Shown: positions 8,100 to 17,220, counted from the first letter of the stretch. The stretch is DNA of 64,000 bases from Deltaproteobacteria bacterium (GCA_016709225.1 JADJEE010000002.1:1178001-1242000); one strand, 5' to 3'. Numbers and translations are program-made. Notes: a model not told the origin generated them from the sequence alone.

Positions 8100-8734
8100 G
8101 CACCGCCGCGCAGGGACGGGGCCGCGACCCCGACGGCGTCGACAACATCGTCGGCAATCACTACGACAAGTACGGCACCCGCAATCCGATCGCGCGCGCG
8201 CTGGTGCGGGGCTTCCTCGACGCGGTCATCGGGCTGTACCGCAGCGTCGGCGCACGCACCGTGCTCGAGGTCGGCTGCGGCGAGGGCTTGCTCGCACAAC
8301 AGCTGTGGTCGTCGGCGCCGCAGCCGAAGCGCTTCGTGGCCTCCGACCTGGTGCTCGATCGCATCTCACCGCGGCTCGACCCCAGCATCGAGCGCGTGCA
8401 GGCCTCGATCTACGAGCTGCCGTTCGAGGACGACAGCTTCGATCTCGTGGTCTGTTGCGAGGTACTCGAGCACATCGCCGAGCCTGCGCGCGGGCTGGCC
8501 GAGCTCACGCGCGTCGCGGGGCGCCGCGTGCTCGTCAGCGCGCCGTGGGAGCCGCTATGGCGCGCGATGAACCTCGCCCGCGGACGCTACCTCCGGGCCC
8601 TGGGCAACACGCCCGGCCACATCCAGCACTTCAGCCGGCGCGAGTTCGTGGCGCTCGCGAGCACCCGCATGCGCGTGCTCGAGCGACGCACGCCGCTGCC
8701 GTGGACGATCCTGCTCGGCGAACCCCACCCATGA
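8096..8734 (+). CDS. Class I SAM-dependent methyltransferase
   Basis: A 212-aa soluble methyltransferase. Motif I is VLEVGCGEGLLAQQL, followed by VASDLVLDRIS and the post-motif LVVCCEVLEHIAEP, typical of Methyltransf_11-type enzymes. It starts at a GTG inside the stop of the glycosyltransferase and ends inside the start of the next gene (ATGA), so it is translationally coupled on both sides. In this setting it probably methylates a sugar or lipid-linked intermediate; the substrate cannot be read from sequence. Confidence 0.88.
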   Translation: MSTAAQGRGRDPDGVDNIVGNHYDKYGTRNPIARALVRGFLDAVIGLYRSVGARTVLEVGCGEGLLAQQLWSSAPQPKRFVASDLVLDRISPRLDPSIERVQASIYELPFEDDSFDLVVCCEVLEHIAEPARGLAELTRVAGRRVLVSAPWEPLWRAMNLARGRYLRALGNTPGHIQHFSRREFVALASTRMRVLERRTPLPWTILLGEPHP

Positions 8735-11400
8735 GTGCGCCCGCCCCGTCCCCGCGCGATCGACAGGTGCGCGTGGCGAGCTTCGTGCTCGTCACGCTGG
8801 TGGGCCTGTGGCTGCTGTGGCCGATCCCGCTGGGCCACCCACCGCTGTCGAAGGACCACACGGTCCACCTCACGCGCATCTGGGCCTGGGCGGACGTGCT
8901 CGCCCACGGCGCGCCGCGGGGTTGGAGCGAGGTGTGGTTCTTCGGCACGCCGATCGGCGAGGTCTATCCGATCCTCGGCGACGCCCTGGTGGTGCTGCTG
9001 CGCGTGTGCTCGATCGGGCTGCTCGACTGGCACCAAGCCTATGCGCTCGGCTTCACCGTCGTGTTCGTGAGCCAGGGATGGGCGTTGCTCCGCCTGGGCC
9101 GCATGTGCGGGCTCGGGCCGCTGCCGGGCCTGGTGGCCGCGCTGCTGTGCTTGTGCGACGCCGGGGCCTACCGCGAGGGTGGTTGGATCTACACGGTCGA
9201 CTACGGCGTGTGGCCGCAGACCCTCGCCAACACGCTGACGTGGCTGGGCCTGGGCGAGGCGATGCTGGCCGCCGACTGCGACGACGCCCGGCCGCGCGCC
9301 GCCGCGATCGGGCGGGCCGCGCTCGCGTTCGGCGGCGCGCTGCTGGCCCACCCGATCACGCTGGTGGTGCTCGCATTGTGCGTGCCGCTGGCGATCGCGA
9401 GCGGCCTGCGGACGCGCGCGCGCTTGGTGCCGACCGTGGTCGCCTTCGCGATCGCCCTGCTGCTCGGGCTCGGCCTGGCGGCGTGGTGGGTGTGGCCGAT
9501 GGGCGGCATGCGGATGTGGATGGTCAGCTACGGCTGGCTGTGGCAGCCGCTGTCGTGGATGGTCGATCAGGCGCAGCGCGGCCACCTCATCCAGGGCATG
9601 CCGATGGCGGTGTCGAGCCTGGTCGCGGTCGGCGTGGTGGCGGTGGCGATCTTCGGCAACCCGGCGGCGCGTGTATTCGCCGCGTGCGGCGTGCTGCTGT
9701 GGCTGTGGACCGCCGAGGACACGCTGTGGGACCTGCGCCTCGATCTGGTCTCGCCAGCGTTCGGGCAGATGCAGTGGCAGCGCTTCCTCATCGCGTGCAA
9801 GCCGGGGCTGCTGCTGGCGGCGGGCGCAGCGATTGGGCTCGCGTGGCGGGCCGTGCTCGGCGGGCTGCGACGTGGCGGGCCTGCGCGCATCGCCGGCATC
9901 GCGCTCGGTCTCGTCGGCGTCGGCATGCTGGCGTGGTGCGTCCGCGACAGCGCCGAGGTGATGTCGAAGCTGGCGGTCGGGGCCCCGCAGGTCGCCTACG
10001 ACCCCGAGGACCCCAGCCTCACCGACGACTACGCCGCACTCGCGCAGTGGCTCGACGCCAAGCGCCGCGAAGAGGGCGACGTGCGCTGGCGGGTGATGGT
10101 CGCCGCGCCGCGCAACCTCCACTGGTTCATGGACATGCCGGTGCGCACCGGCGTGCCGATGTACAAGGCCGGCTTCACGCCCGGCGACAACTTCGTGCAC
10201 AAGCCCGAGGCCGACACGCCGGCGCTGCTCGATCGGCTCGACGTGCGCTACGTGGTCACGCGCCGCGGCAGCGTGCGTGACGCGGTGGTGGTCGAACGCT
10301 TCGGCGCGCTCAAGCTGTGGGAGCGCAAGCGCTGGGCACCGCAGGGCTCGGCGCGGCTGCTGGGCACCGGTGCACTCGAGGTCCTGCAGGACGATCCCGG
10401 CCGCGGCATCGTGCAGCTGCGCGTGACCGGCACCGCACCCGATACGCGGCTGGTGTTCGACATCGCCGGCTACCCCCGCTGGCAGCTCGAGCACGATGGC
10501 CGCGAGGTCACGTGGGTCGAGACGCCCGCTGTCGGCGACGGGCCCGATGCCACCATCGCCGAGCGGCGCAGCGGCGCGCTGCGGGGCGGCAAGGCCGAGG
10601 GCGACGACGGCACCGAGCCCACCCTCATCGCTGCGCCCGCGCGCGACGGGCTGTGGACCCTGCGCTACCGCGTGTGGGGCGGCAAGGATGTGCTCGCGCT
10701 CGCGATCTCGTTGCTCGCCGCGGCCGTGACGATGTTGCTGCGAGTACGCTCGCGTCGCTTCGATCTCGCCGATCGCATCGACCTCGCGCTCGAGATCGCC
10801 GGCGGTGGTGGCAACCCCCGGCAGGGCCCGCCGCGCCGTCCGTGGCTGCGCCCATGGATGGTCGCCGCCGCCGCCGTGCTGGCGGTGGCGGCGTGGGCGA
10901 TGAAGGTGCGCAGTGGCCACCAACGCGAGCGCACGCAGGCGATCGGCTGGGTGGACGACGGAATCGCCGAGGTCAACGGCGCCCACGCAGGTCCACTCAA
11001 GACCGACATGCTGGTGCACCCCGCGGTGCTGTTGCAGCCATCGCGGGTGCGCCCGCGCCCCGACGGCTCCGCGCCCACGCGGCCCGCGACGCAGGTGCGG
11101 TTCCCCGCCGTCACACTGACGGAGCGTTTGACCGGGTGGTTCGCGCTCGACGACGATGCCGCGAAGATGCGCCCCGAGGGTCGCCACACCCTGGTGATCG
11201 AGCTCTCCGACGGCCAGGGTGGCTGGATCACGATCTTCGATCGCAAGGTCCCGCACGGGCCCGGACGCCAGTGGCTCGACCTGCCGACCGACGCCGCCGC
11301 AGGCACCACCGTCGACCTGCGCGTGCGCATCGAGAGCGATGGCCTCGCACCGCCGGAGCTCGGCTTCGACCTCGACCTCGGCGCACCCAAGGGCCCGTGA
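8731..11400 (+). CDS. Large GT-C-like polytopic membrane protein
   Basis: An 889-aa membrane protein. The N-terminal membrane segment is followed by HPPLSKDHTVHLTRIW, with acidic and His residues (Asp42, His43, His46) where GT-C transferases carry the first-loop acidic site. About ten hydrophobic segments fill residues 15-430, then a soluble region of about 200 residues, two more membrane segments (about 652-672 and 709-727) and a C-terminal soluble beta-rich domain of about 160 residues. I compare it with YfhO/6-pyruvoyl-tetrahydropterin-synthase-related membrane proteins, but family placement is uncertain. Overlaps on both ends place it in the operon. Likely role: glycosyl transfer from a lipid-linked donor on the outer face of the inner membrane. 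Confidence 0.75.
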   Translation: MSAPAPSPRDRQVRVASFVLVTLVGLWLLWPIPLGHPPLSKDHTVHLTRIWAWADVLAHGAPRGWSEVWFFGTPIGEVYPILGDALVVLLRVCSIGLLDWHQAYALGFTVVFVSQGWALLRLGRMCGLGPLPGLVAALLCLCDAGAYREGGWIYTVDYGVWPQTLANTLTWLGLGEAMLAADCDDARPRAAAIGRAALAFGGALLAHPITLVVLALCVPLAIASGLRTRARLVPTVVAFAIALLLGLGLAAWWVWPMGGMRMWMVSYGWLWQPLSWMVDQAQRGHLIQGMPMAVSSLVAVGVVAVAIFGNPAARVFAACGVLLWLWTAEDTLWDLRLDLVSPAFGQMQWQRFLIACKPGLLLAAGAAIGLAWRAVLGGLRRGGPARIAGIALGLVGVGMLAWCVRDSAEVMSKLAVGAPQVAYDPEDPSLTDDYAALAQWLDAKRREEGDVRWRVMVAAPRNLHWFMDMPVRTGVPMYKAGFTPGDNFVHKPEADTPALLDRLDVRYVVTRRGSVRDAVVVERFGALKLWERKRWAPQGSARLLGTGALEVLQDDPGRGIVQLRVTGTAPDTRLVFDIAGYPRWQLEHDGREVTWVETPAVGDGPDATIAERRSGALRGGKAEGDDGTEPTLIAAPARDGLWTLRYRVWGGKDVLALAISLLAAAVTMLLRVRSRRFDLADRIDLALEIAGGGGNPRQGPPRRPWLRPWMVAAAAVLAVAAWAMKVRSGHQRERTQAIGWVDDGIAEVNGAHAGPLKTDMLVHPAVLLQPSRVRPRPDGSAPTRPATQVRFPAVTLTERLTGWFALDDDAAKMRPEGRHTLVIELSDGQGGWITIFDRKVPHGPGRQWLDLPTDAAAGTTVDLRVRIESDGLAPPELGFDLDLGAPKGP

Positions 11401-12347
11401 GCACCCCATCGAGCCCGCCCGTCGCCGCCGCCGCCGCGCCCGGTGTCACCACGCCCGCCCCGCGTGGGCGCGCGCATCGGCTGGCGTGGGTGCTCGTCGG
11501 CGCTGCCGCGCTCGAGACCGTCGCGACCGCGTGGTTCGCCCGTGACCCGCTCGACGACGCCGCGTGGTCGCAGCTCGCCGACACCATCGCCGCCCGCGAC
11601 GAGCCGGTGCCCCTCTTGCTCGCCGACGAGTGGCTGGGGCCTAGCGCACGCATGCACGTGCCGGCCCTGCGCGAGCCCGATGCGCTGATGGCCCCCGACC
11701 TCCACGGCGTCGCGCGCTTCGACGTGATCGGGCTCGGACGCGACTGGTCCGACGCGCTCGACGTCGCGCTGGAGGGCCTGCCGCGCCCCCACGCGCTGGC
11801 CCGCGTCGACGTCGGACCGTTCACGTGGACCCGCTACGAGCAGCCCGCGGCGCGGCTCGTCAACGACCTGACCGCGAGCGCGATCGGTCGCGAGATCGCG
11901 ACCGACACCGGGCCTTGTCGCGGGCGCGATCGCGGGCGCTGTGACGAGGGCGAGGTCGGCCCGCGCATCGTCGAGATCGACTACCGCCCGCGCGCGTGCC
12001 TGGGCATGACCGTGAAGGACGGCACCCCCGTGACCGTGCGCTGGCCCGACGTGGCGCTGGGCGACCGCCTGCGCGGGCACCTCGGCGCTGGCGACTACAA
12101 TGCGCGGCTGCGCAACGACGCACCGATCGATCTGGTCGTTCGCATCGATGGCGAGCTCGTGCGGCGCACGACCATCGCCGACATCGAGGGCTGGCGCGCA
12201 TTCGAGATCGCCACCACCCCCGGCCCGCACGCGCTCGAGATCACGGTCACCGCCGCGTTGTCGGGCAGCTTCACCGCCCGCGGCTACGACGTCACGCCGC
12301 AGCGGACCATCTGCCTGGAGCTGCGCGCGCTGGAGGGCAACCGATGA
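11397..12347 (+). CDS. Membrane-anchored protein of the glycan operon, unknown function
   Basis: A 316-aa protein starting at a GTG within the previous stop. A Pro/Ala-rich N-terminus precedes one membrane segment (RLAWVLVGAAALETVATAWF, residues about 27-46); the rest should lie outside the membrane. It has about four Cys residues, including a CRGRDRGRC loop, and a C-terminal half with alternating beta pattern that resembles the terminal domain of the preceding protein. I recognise no catalytic motif. Its tight overlap with two GT-C genes suggests an accessory subunit or acceptor-binding partner. Confidence 0.75.
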   Translation: MSTPSSPPVAAAAAPGVTTPAPRGRAHRLAWVLVGAAALETVATAWFARDPLDDAAWSQLADTIAARDEPVPLLLADEWLGPSARMHVPALREPDALMAPDLHGVARFDVIGLGRDWSDALDVALEGLPRPHALARVDVGPFTWTRYEQPAARLVNDLTASAIGREIATDTGPCRGRDRGRCDEGEVGPRIVEIDYRPRACLGMTVKDGTPVTVRWPDVALGDRLRGHLGAGDYNARLRNDAPIDLVVRIDGELVRRTTIADIEGWRAFEIATTPGPHALEITVTAALSGSFTARGYDVTPQRTICLELRALEGNR

Positions 12348-14092
12348 GCGACGCGAACCCAGCGCTGCCACGGACACGGCGGCTATGGATCGCCGCGTTG
12401 CTGGGCCTCTTGACCACGCTCGTGCTCGCGCGCGCGTCGGTCGAGGTCGGCTACGTGCGCGACGAGGGCATCTACTTCGCGGCCAGCCGCCAGTACGCCG
12501 CGTGGGCCGCCCACGTCGTCCGCGAGCCTGGCAAGGCGCTCGCCCGCGCCGAGCGCGACCGCTACTTCCGCATCAACCACGAGCACCCTGCCCTGCTCAA
12601 GCTGCTGGCCGGCGTGTCGGCGCTCGCGTTTGCCCAGCCGCCCCAGCCCGGCACCGCCGAGGACGGCATCCGCGACGACGGTGGTATGTGGCCGATCATG
12701 ACCGAGGGTGCCGCGATGCGGCTGCCCGCGCAGGCGCTCGCAGGCCTGGGCGTCGCGTTGCTGTTCGCGACCGCGGCCGCGTGGGGCGGTGTGCTGGCGG
12801 GCCTGCTCGCCGCCGGCGCCTTCGCACTCCTGCCCCACGTCGCGTTCCATGCCCAGCTGCACGCGTTCGACGTGCCGGTCGCGGTCGCGATGCTCGCGGT
12901 CGTGCTGGCCTACCGCGCGGCCCAGCGCAGCCGCGGCTGGGGCATCGCGGCCGGCGTCGTGCTCGGGGTCGCGATCGCGATCAAGCACAACGCGCTGTTC
13001 CTCGGACCGCTGCTGGCGCTGCACCACGCCGTCACGTTGCTGCACGCGCGACGCCGCGGTCACGTGCTGCGCTGGCGTCAGTGGCTGCCGCTTTCGCTGG
13101 TGTCGATGGCGATCCTCGGACCGCTGGTGGCGTGGCTGCTGTGGCCGTGGCTGTGGGCCGAGCCCGTCGCGCGGATCGGCGAGTACTTCGCCTTCCACCG
13201 TCAGCACGCCTACTACAACATGGAATTCCTCGGCACCAACTACAACCAGCCGCCGATGCCGATCGCGTATCCGTTCGTGATGACGCTGGCGACGGTGCCG
13301 AGCGTGATCGTGGCGCTCGCGATCGCCGGCGCCGTGGTCTCGGTGCGCGACGAGCTGGCGGCGCCGGGCAACGAGCTGGCGGCGCCGGGCAACGAGCTGG
13401 CGGCGCCGGGCACCGAGGCCGCGGCCGTCGGCTCGGCCGCGACTCCGCTGCCGCCGGGCTGGCCCCGCGGTGACGGGTTGCTGCTGCTGATCATGGCCCT
13501 GTTCCCGCTGCTGCTCATCGCGTGGCCGACCACGCCGATCTTCGGCGGCACCAAGCACTGGATCACCGCCTACCCCTTCGTCGCACTGCTCGCCGCACGG
13601 GCCTGGATCGCGCTGTGGCGCCGCGTCGAGGCGCCGCGGTGGCGGCCGTGGCTGGCGCTGCTGCTGTGTCTCGCGCCCGGTGCCATCGCCACCGTCGACG
13701 CCCATCCCTTCGGCATGTCGCAGTACGGTGCGGTGGTCGGTGGCGCCCGCGGGGGCGCGCGGCTGGGTCTCGGTCGCGGCTTCTGGGGCCATGCGATCGC
13801 CCGCGAGCTACCCGAGCTCCCGACGTGGTTGGGCCGCGCGCGGCGGCTCTACGTGCACGACGTCCACGAACTCGCGGTGCTGCAGTACCGCCGCGAGGGT
13901 CGCTGGCCCGCCGGCATCGAGAGCGTCCCGCTCGCGCGCGCCCAGGCGGGCTTGGTCTTCCACGAGCTGCACATGGCGACGTGGGAGTACCAGCTGTGGG
14001 AGCAGCTCGGCGAGGTCGCACCGACCCACGTCGTCACGCTCGACGGCGTGCCCCTGACCAGCGTCTACGTCGACCCGCGCGCCCGACGTTAG
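12344..14092 (+). CDS. ArnT/PMT-like GT-C glycosyltransferase
   Basis: A 582-aa polytopic protein resembling GT39/ArnT-type transferases, which move a sugar from a polyprenyl phosphate donor to an acceptor on the outer membrane face. The first periplasmic loop carries YVRDEGIYFAASRQY, with the Asp-Glu pair expected for GT-C catalysis. About nine to ten further hydrophobic segments follow. Near residue 400 the motif PIFGGTKHW precedes a membrane segment. Residues 337-357 are a triple repeat of ELAAPGN encoded by a 21-bp tandem repeat. It is the last gene of the operon and its stop overlaps the convergent CoA-transferase stop by a few bases. Confidence 0.85.
   Translation: MSDANPALPRTRRLWIAALLGLLTTLVLARASVEVGYVRDEGIYFAASRQYAAWAAHVVREPGKALARAERDRYFRINHEHPALLKLLAGVSALAFAQPPQPGTAEDGIRDDGGMWPIMTEGAAMRLPAQALAGLGVALLFATAAAWGGVLAGLLAAGAFALLPHVAFHAQLHAFDVPVAVAMLAVVLAYRAAQRSRGWGIAAGVVLGVAIAIKHNALFLGPLLALHHAVTLLHARRRGHVLRWRQWLPLSLVSMAILGPLVAWLLWPWLWAEPVARIGEYFAFHRQHAYYNMEFLGTNYNQPPMPIAYPFVMTLATVPSVIVALAIAGAVVSVRDELAAPGNELAAPGNELAAPGTEAAAVGSAATPLPPGWPRGDGLLLLIMALFPLLLIAWPTTPIFGGTKHWITAYPFVALLAARAWIALWRRVEAPRWRPWLALLLCLAPGAIATVDAHPFGMSQYGAVVGGARGGARLGLGRGFWGHAIARELPELPTWLGRARRLYVHDVHELAVLQYRREGRWPAGIESVPLARAQAGLVFHELHMATWEYQLWEQLGEVAPTHVVTLDGVPLTSVYVDPRARR
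13352..13414 (+). repeat. 21-bp tandem repeat x3 inside GT-C gene
   Basis: Three back-to-back copies of a 21-bp unit beginning gagctggcggcgccgggc encode ELAAPGN, ELAAPGN and ELAAPGT in a loop between membrane segments. The third copy differs only at its end. The unit is a multiple of three, so copy-number change would keep the frame. Confidence 0.9.
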
Positions 14093-15321
14093 TAGTCGCG
14101 CGCGCCCAGCAGCGCGACGGTGTGTTCACCGAGCCGCGGCGCCGGGCCCAGCCGACGATGCGTCAACGAGACCGGCGCGCCGGAGAGGACCCCGGCGGTG
14201 CGGAACGCCAGCTGCGGATCCGCGAGGGCGTCGGCGATCCGCAGCACCGGTGCCACCGGCACCTGCTCGCGATCGAAATGCGCGAGCCAGTGCGCCAGCG
14301 ACTCGCGACGTACCGCCCGCGCCACCATGGCCCGCAGCGCGGCCGCACCGACGAAGCGCAACGGCAGCGGCACCGCGGCAACCGCCGGCAACGCGAGCCC
14401 GCGGCACAGCGCGCGCCAGAACTTGTCCTCGTCGACGATCGCGATCGACAGCCAGCGATCGTCGCGGGTGCGGAACAGGCCGTAGTGCGGCAGCGCGTAG
14501 AGCCGCAGCCGCGCGAGCCGGCGGTAGATCGCCGTGCGTCGCAGGCCGCGGCCGAACGCGTCGACCCGCGCCGCCGCGCCGGGGCCCTCGAGCCACCGCG
14601 AGAGCCGTCCGGCGGCCGCGCCCGCGAGCCCCGCCGCGCCCGCACGTGGCCCGACCACACGCGAGAGCGTCTCGGAGAGCCGGGTGTCCCGGGGCGTGAG
14701 TCCGTCGGCCCACGCGTGCGACCACGCCAGCAGCGTGTCGACCATCGCGACGTCGAGCGTGGCGCCCACGCCATGACGCTCGCGTGCGAACAATGCCGCG
14801 AGGATCGCCGAGACCGCGGTCGCCGCGGCCGACAGGTCGGCGATCGGGAGCGCAGCCCCGAGCGGGTGCTGTTCGCGATCGCGGCTGAGATCGCAGACCC
14901 CCGTCAGTGCCTGGAAGTTGAGGTCGTGCCCCGGGTGCGTGGCGTGGGGGCCCGACTGCCCGTAGCCGCTGATCGAGCAGTACACCAGCCGCGGATGCCG
15001 CGCGCGGACCTGCGCCGCGTCGCAGCCGAGCCGCGTCATCACGCCCGGTCGAAAGCCCTCGACGACCACATCGACCTCGCCGAGCAGTCCGTGCAGTCGC
15101 GCGACCTCGTCGTCGCGCTTGAGGTCGAGCATGACGCTGCGCTTGCCGGCGTTGACGATCTCGAACAGCTCCGGGGTCAGCCGCGCGGTGTCACCGGCGG
15201 GCGGCTCCACCTTGATCACCTCGGCCCCGAGCGACGCCAGCACCAGCGTGGCCCACGGGCCGGGCAGGTTCTGGGTGAAGTCGAGCACGCGAATGCCGTC
15301 GAGCGCGGGACGAGCGTCCAT
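14089..15321 (-). CDS. Family III CoA-transferase / alpha-methylacyl-CoA racemase-like (CaiB/BaiF)
   Basis: A 410-aa CaiB/BaiF-superfamily enzyme. Residues 8-40 (LDGIRVLDFTQNLPGPWAT to EVIKVEPP) are the usual N-terminal signature. YCSISGYGQSGP is followed by GHDLNFQALTG, with His132 and Asp133. In alpha-methylacyl-CoA racemase the matching GHDINYLALSG contains the catalytic Asp, so a racemase-like activity on branched acyl-CoA is at least as likely as CoA transfer. The C-terminal part is Ala/Arg rich and shows the family pattern FRTRDDRWLSIA. Length is normal. It is monocistronic, convergent with the glycan operon and downstream of a transposase remnant. Confidence 0.88.
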   Translation of the reverse strand: MDARPALDGIRVLDFTQNLPGPWATLVLASLGAEVIKVEPPAGDTARLTPELFEIVNAGKRSVMLDLKRDDEVARLHGLLGEVDVVVEGFRPGVMTRLGCDAAQVRARHPRLVYCSISGYGQSGPHATHPGHDLNFQALTGVCDLSRDREQHPLGAALPIADLSAAATAVSAILAALFARERHGVGATLDVAMVDTLLAWSHAWADGLTPRDTRLSETLSRVVGPRAGAAGLAGAAAGRLSRWLEGPGAAARVDAFGRGLRRTAIYRRLARLRLYALPHYGLFRTRDDRWLSIAIVDEDKFWRALCRGLALPAVAAVPLPLRFVGAAALRAMVARAVRRESLAHWLAHFDREQVPVAPVLRIADALADPQLAFRTAGVLSGAPVSLTHRRLGPAPRLGEHTVALLGARDY

Positions 15322-15342
15322 CGGGCGACTCTATCAGCTCGA

Positions 15343-16608
15343 TCATGCTGGCCTCGCACTGTCGAACACCGGTGCGTCGGCGAGTTCTTCGAGCGCGATC
15401 ACCCGCATGCGCTCGCCACAGCGCGTGCACTCGGGCTCCGCGAGCACCGAGCCCGCACGTGCGCGACGGGTCCGCATCGGCGCGGGCCCGGGCTCGCGCA
15501 CCAGTGCGAGCTGCAGCGGCTTACCGCGCCACTTCGCCGCCGCCCCCGGGGCCAACGCACCGTGGTACGAGACGCGATGGATCGCCCGTCCCGGCGTGAG
15601 CGCGACCAGGCGGCGCGCGAGCTCCTCGGGCGCGAACTCGACGTGGGTGGTGCCGTCGGCGAAGGCGTGCGGCAGCCGCTGCAGAATGCCGCGCGGCCCC
15701 GGTGACAGCGATTGCAGCGACACTGGGGCCCGCACGAGGTATCGCGCCAGCGTTGCGAGTGCGGTGCGGGACTCACCTTCGATGCGACGCATCGCGTGCA
15801 CGCCGAAGCCGTCGCGCCGCGCACCGACCCCGACCTTGCGCGGCGTCGCCGGCCCCACCGACTCGATCCGCACCCGCCGCACCGCGGTGGTCGCGACCGG
15901 CCCAAGCTCGGCCCACTGCGCCAGCATGAGCCGCCACAGCTCGCGGTCCTCGGGGCTGCCGCGCCGCCGCCATCGCGCGAGCAGTCGCTCGCGCACGGCG
16001 CGGGTGAGCTCCACCAGCTCCTGTGCGGTCGGCTCGTCGACCAGCGGCATGAACGTCGGCGGGCCGCGACCGTCGACGACATAGCCGCCGTCGAGCACGA
16101 GCGCGTGGACATGCACGTCGAACACCAGCGCCCGCGCGGCGCGGTGGACCAGCGATGCACCACCGCACTCGACACCCCCCGGGTGCTGCGCGCCGACGCG
16201 CCTGCGCACGAACTCGAACACCAGCGCGATGAACTCGCGGCACAGCGCCGCGACGAAGCGCTGATCGACCGCCGAGGCCAGCTGCAGGGCGCCGGGCAGC
16301 GACAGTACCCAGTGACGCACCGGCACCCGCGGGATCGCCCGCAGCAGCGCCGAAGCGGCCCGCTCGGCGTGCTCGCACGAGCGCTCGCAGTGCCCCTCGC
16401 AGCGGAACTGCAGCGATGCCTCGAGCCCACAGCCGACGCAGCGCAACGTCGCGCGACCCGCACACGGCGCCCGCTCGCCGCGCCAGTGTCGCGCGAGTTC
16501 CTCTGGCCGCGCGACACCAGCCCGCGTCAACGTGCCCGAGTCGACCCCCAACAGCTCGAGCTGCTCGAGGACTCGGCTGGAATCGCTGCGCGTCGGAGGC
16601 CCGTCCAT
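15343..16608 (-). CDS. IS91/ISCR-like HUH transposase, probably eroded
   Basis: A 421-aa protein of the IS91-type transposase family. It has the HUH motif (VHVHALVLDGGYVVDG), the helix with the catalytic Tyr (LARYLVRAP) and the family-typical end (FADGTTHVEFAPEEL, then VSYHGALAP). The N-terminal zinc-binding region is unusual: where functional relatives have a CKxRxxCPSC-type run, this has FRCEGHCERSCEHAE, and the region ahead is short. I see no flanking terminal sequences of the element within the gaps. It may be a decayed or immobile copy. The ATG at 16608 is chosen because upstream in-frame sequence is not family-like. Confidence 0.75.
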   Translation of the reverse strand: MDGPPTRSDSSRVLEQLELLGVDSGTLTRAGVARPEELARHWRGERAPCAGRATLRCVGCGLEASLQFRCEGHCERSCEHAERAASALLRAIPRVPVRHWVLSLPGALQLASAVDQRFVAALCREFIALVFEFVRRRVGAQHPGGVECGGASLVHRAARALVFDVHVHALVLDGGYVVDGRGPPTFMPLVDEPTAQELVELTRAVRERLLARWRRRGSPEDRELWRLMLAQWAELGPVATTAVRRVRIESVGPATPRKVGVGARRDGFGVHAMRRIEGESRTALATLARYLVRAPVSLQSLSPGPRGILQRLPHAFADGTTHVEFAPEELARRLVALTPGRAIHRVSYHGALAPGAAAKWRGKPLQLALVREPGPAPMRTRRARAGSVLAEPECTRCGERMRVIALEELADAPVFDSARPA

Positions 16609-16780
16609 GGCGGCGTCGCAGTGCGACGGTCGTGCCAACATCACCGCCGGCGAAGCATCGCGTGGACGAGCTGCTTTCCCCGCAACGGCCGGCCCACTGC
16701 GGCCAACTGCGGCCGCGAGTGGCCACCGCTGGCCACGCCCGAGCGCAGAGCCTGCGCGTCGCGATCGACGTGCTCGCGGG

Positions 16781-16808
16781 TTGTCGCGTCGGCGCCCGTC
16801 CCTAGCTT
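16781..16808 (+). promoter_or_regulatory. Sigma-70-like promoter ahead of the thioredoxin-like gene
   Basis: TTGTCG (16781-16786) and TAGCTT (16803-16808) are separated by 16 bp and lie 22 bp before the GTG at 16831. The upstream stretch to 16608 contains repeated actgcggcc and tggccac words but no gene. Matches to consensus are partial. Confidence 0.35.
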
Positions 16809-16830
16809 GCGAGCGCGAGGGGGCGAGTCC

Positions 16831-17160
16831 GTGAACAACGAGCCACACATCGCCTTCGAGCAGGTCGTGCTCGAACGATCGCATCAGCGACCCGTGATCG
16901 TACTGTTCGGCGCGACATGGTTCAGCCCGTGTCGGGTGCTCACGACGACGCTCGAGTCGCTACACCGCGAACGCCCCACGCTGTTCGAGCTGGTGCTGGT
17001 CGACACCGAGCACGAGTTCGTGCTCGCCGAGCGGCTCGGCATCCGCGGCATCCCGCGCTTGCAGTTGTTCGTGGACGGCGTGATGACGGCCGAGCTCCAG
17101 GGCTTCCGCGCTGCCGTCGACGTCCGCGAGTTCCTCGACCTCCACCTCCGGGGGCGCTAG
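16831..17160 (+). CDS. Thioredoxin-fold protein lacking the N-terminal active-site Cys
   Basis: A 109-aa single-domain thioredoxin-like protein. The active-site position reads ATWFSPCRVL instead of ATWCGPCKxL: the attacking Cys is Phe while the second Cys remains. The cis-Pro loop (IRGIPRLQLFVDG) is present. It is therefore unlikely to be a disulfide reductase; it could act as a holdase or mixed-disulfide partner, as the chaperedoxin CnoX does with its SxxC site, but that is an analogy. The GTG start follows a GAGGGGG ribosome site. It lies 60 bp ahead of three AAA+ genes on the same strand, suggesting a partner role. Confidence 0.85.
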   Translation: MNNEPHIAFEQVVLERSHQRPVIVLFGATWFSPCRVLTTTLESLHRERPTLFELVLVDTEHEFVLAERLGIRGIPRLQLFVDGVMTAELQGFRAAVDVREFLDLHLRGR

Positions 17161-17179
17161 TACCGGCTGCACGCCGGCC

Positions 17180-17208
17180 ATGACAATCCCGCAAGCTCGG
17201 CCTACGAT
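17180..17208 (+). promoter_or_regulatory. Sigma-70-like promoter for the AAA+ operon
   Basis: ATGACA (17180-17185) and TACGAT (17203-17208) are spaced by exactly 17 bp and sit just ahead of the GTG at 17221. A small GC hairpin (ccggc-tgcac-gccgg, about 17163-17177) precedes it. This could let the AAA+ genes be transcribed separately from the thioredoxin-like gene; the short leader makes the exact start uncertain. Confidence 0.45.
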
Positions 17209-17220
17209 CGCAAGGGCGAC

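Noticed and set aside
8587..11409. A 940-codon open frame on the minus strand opposite the large GT-C gene
   Set aside because: Its translation is His/Arg/Gln/Asp rich without hydrophobic cores or motifs, as expected for the antisense of a GC-rich gene; the plus-strand gene has membrane segments and coupled starts.
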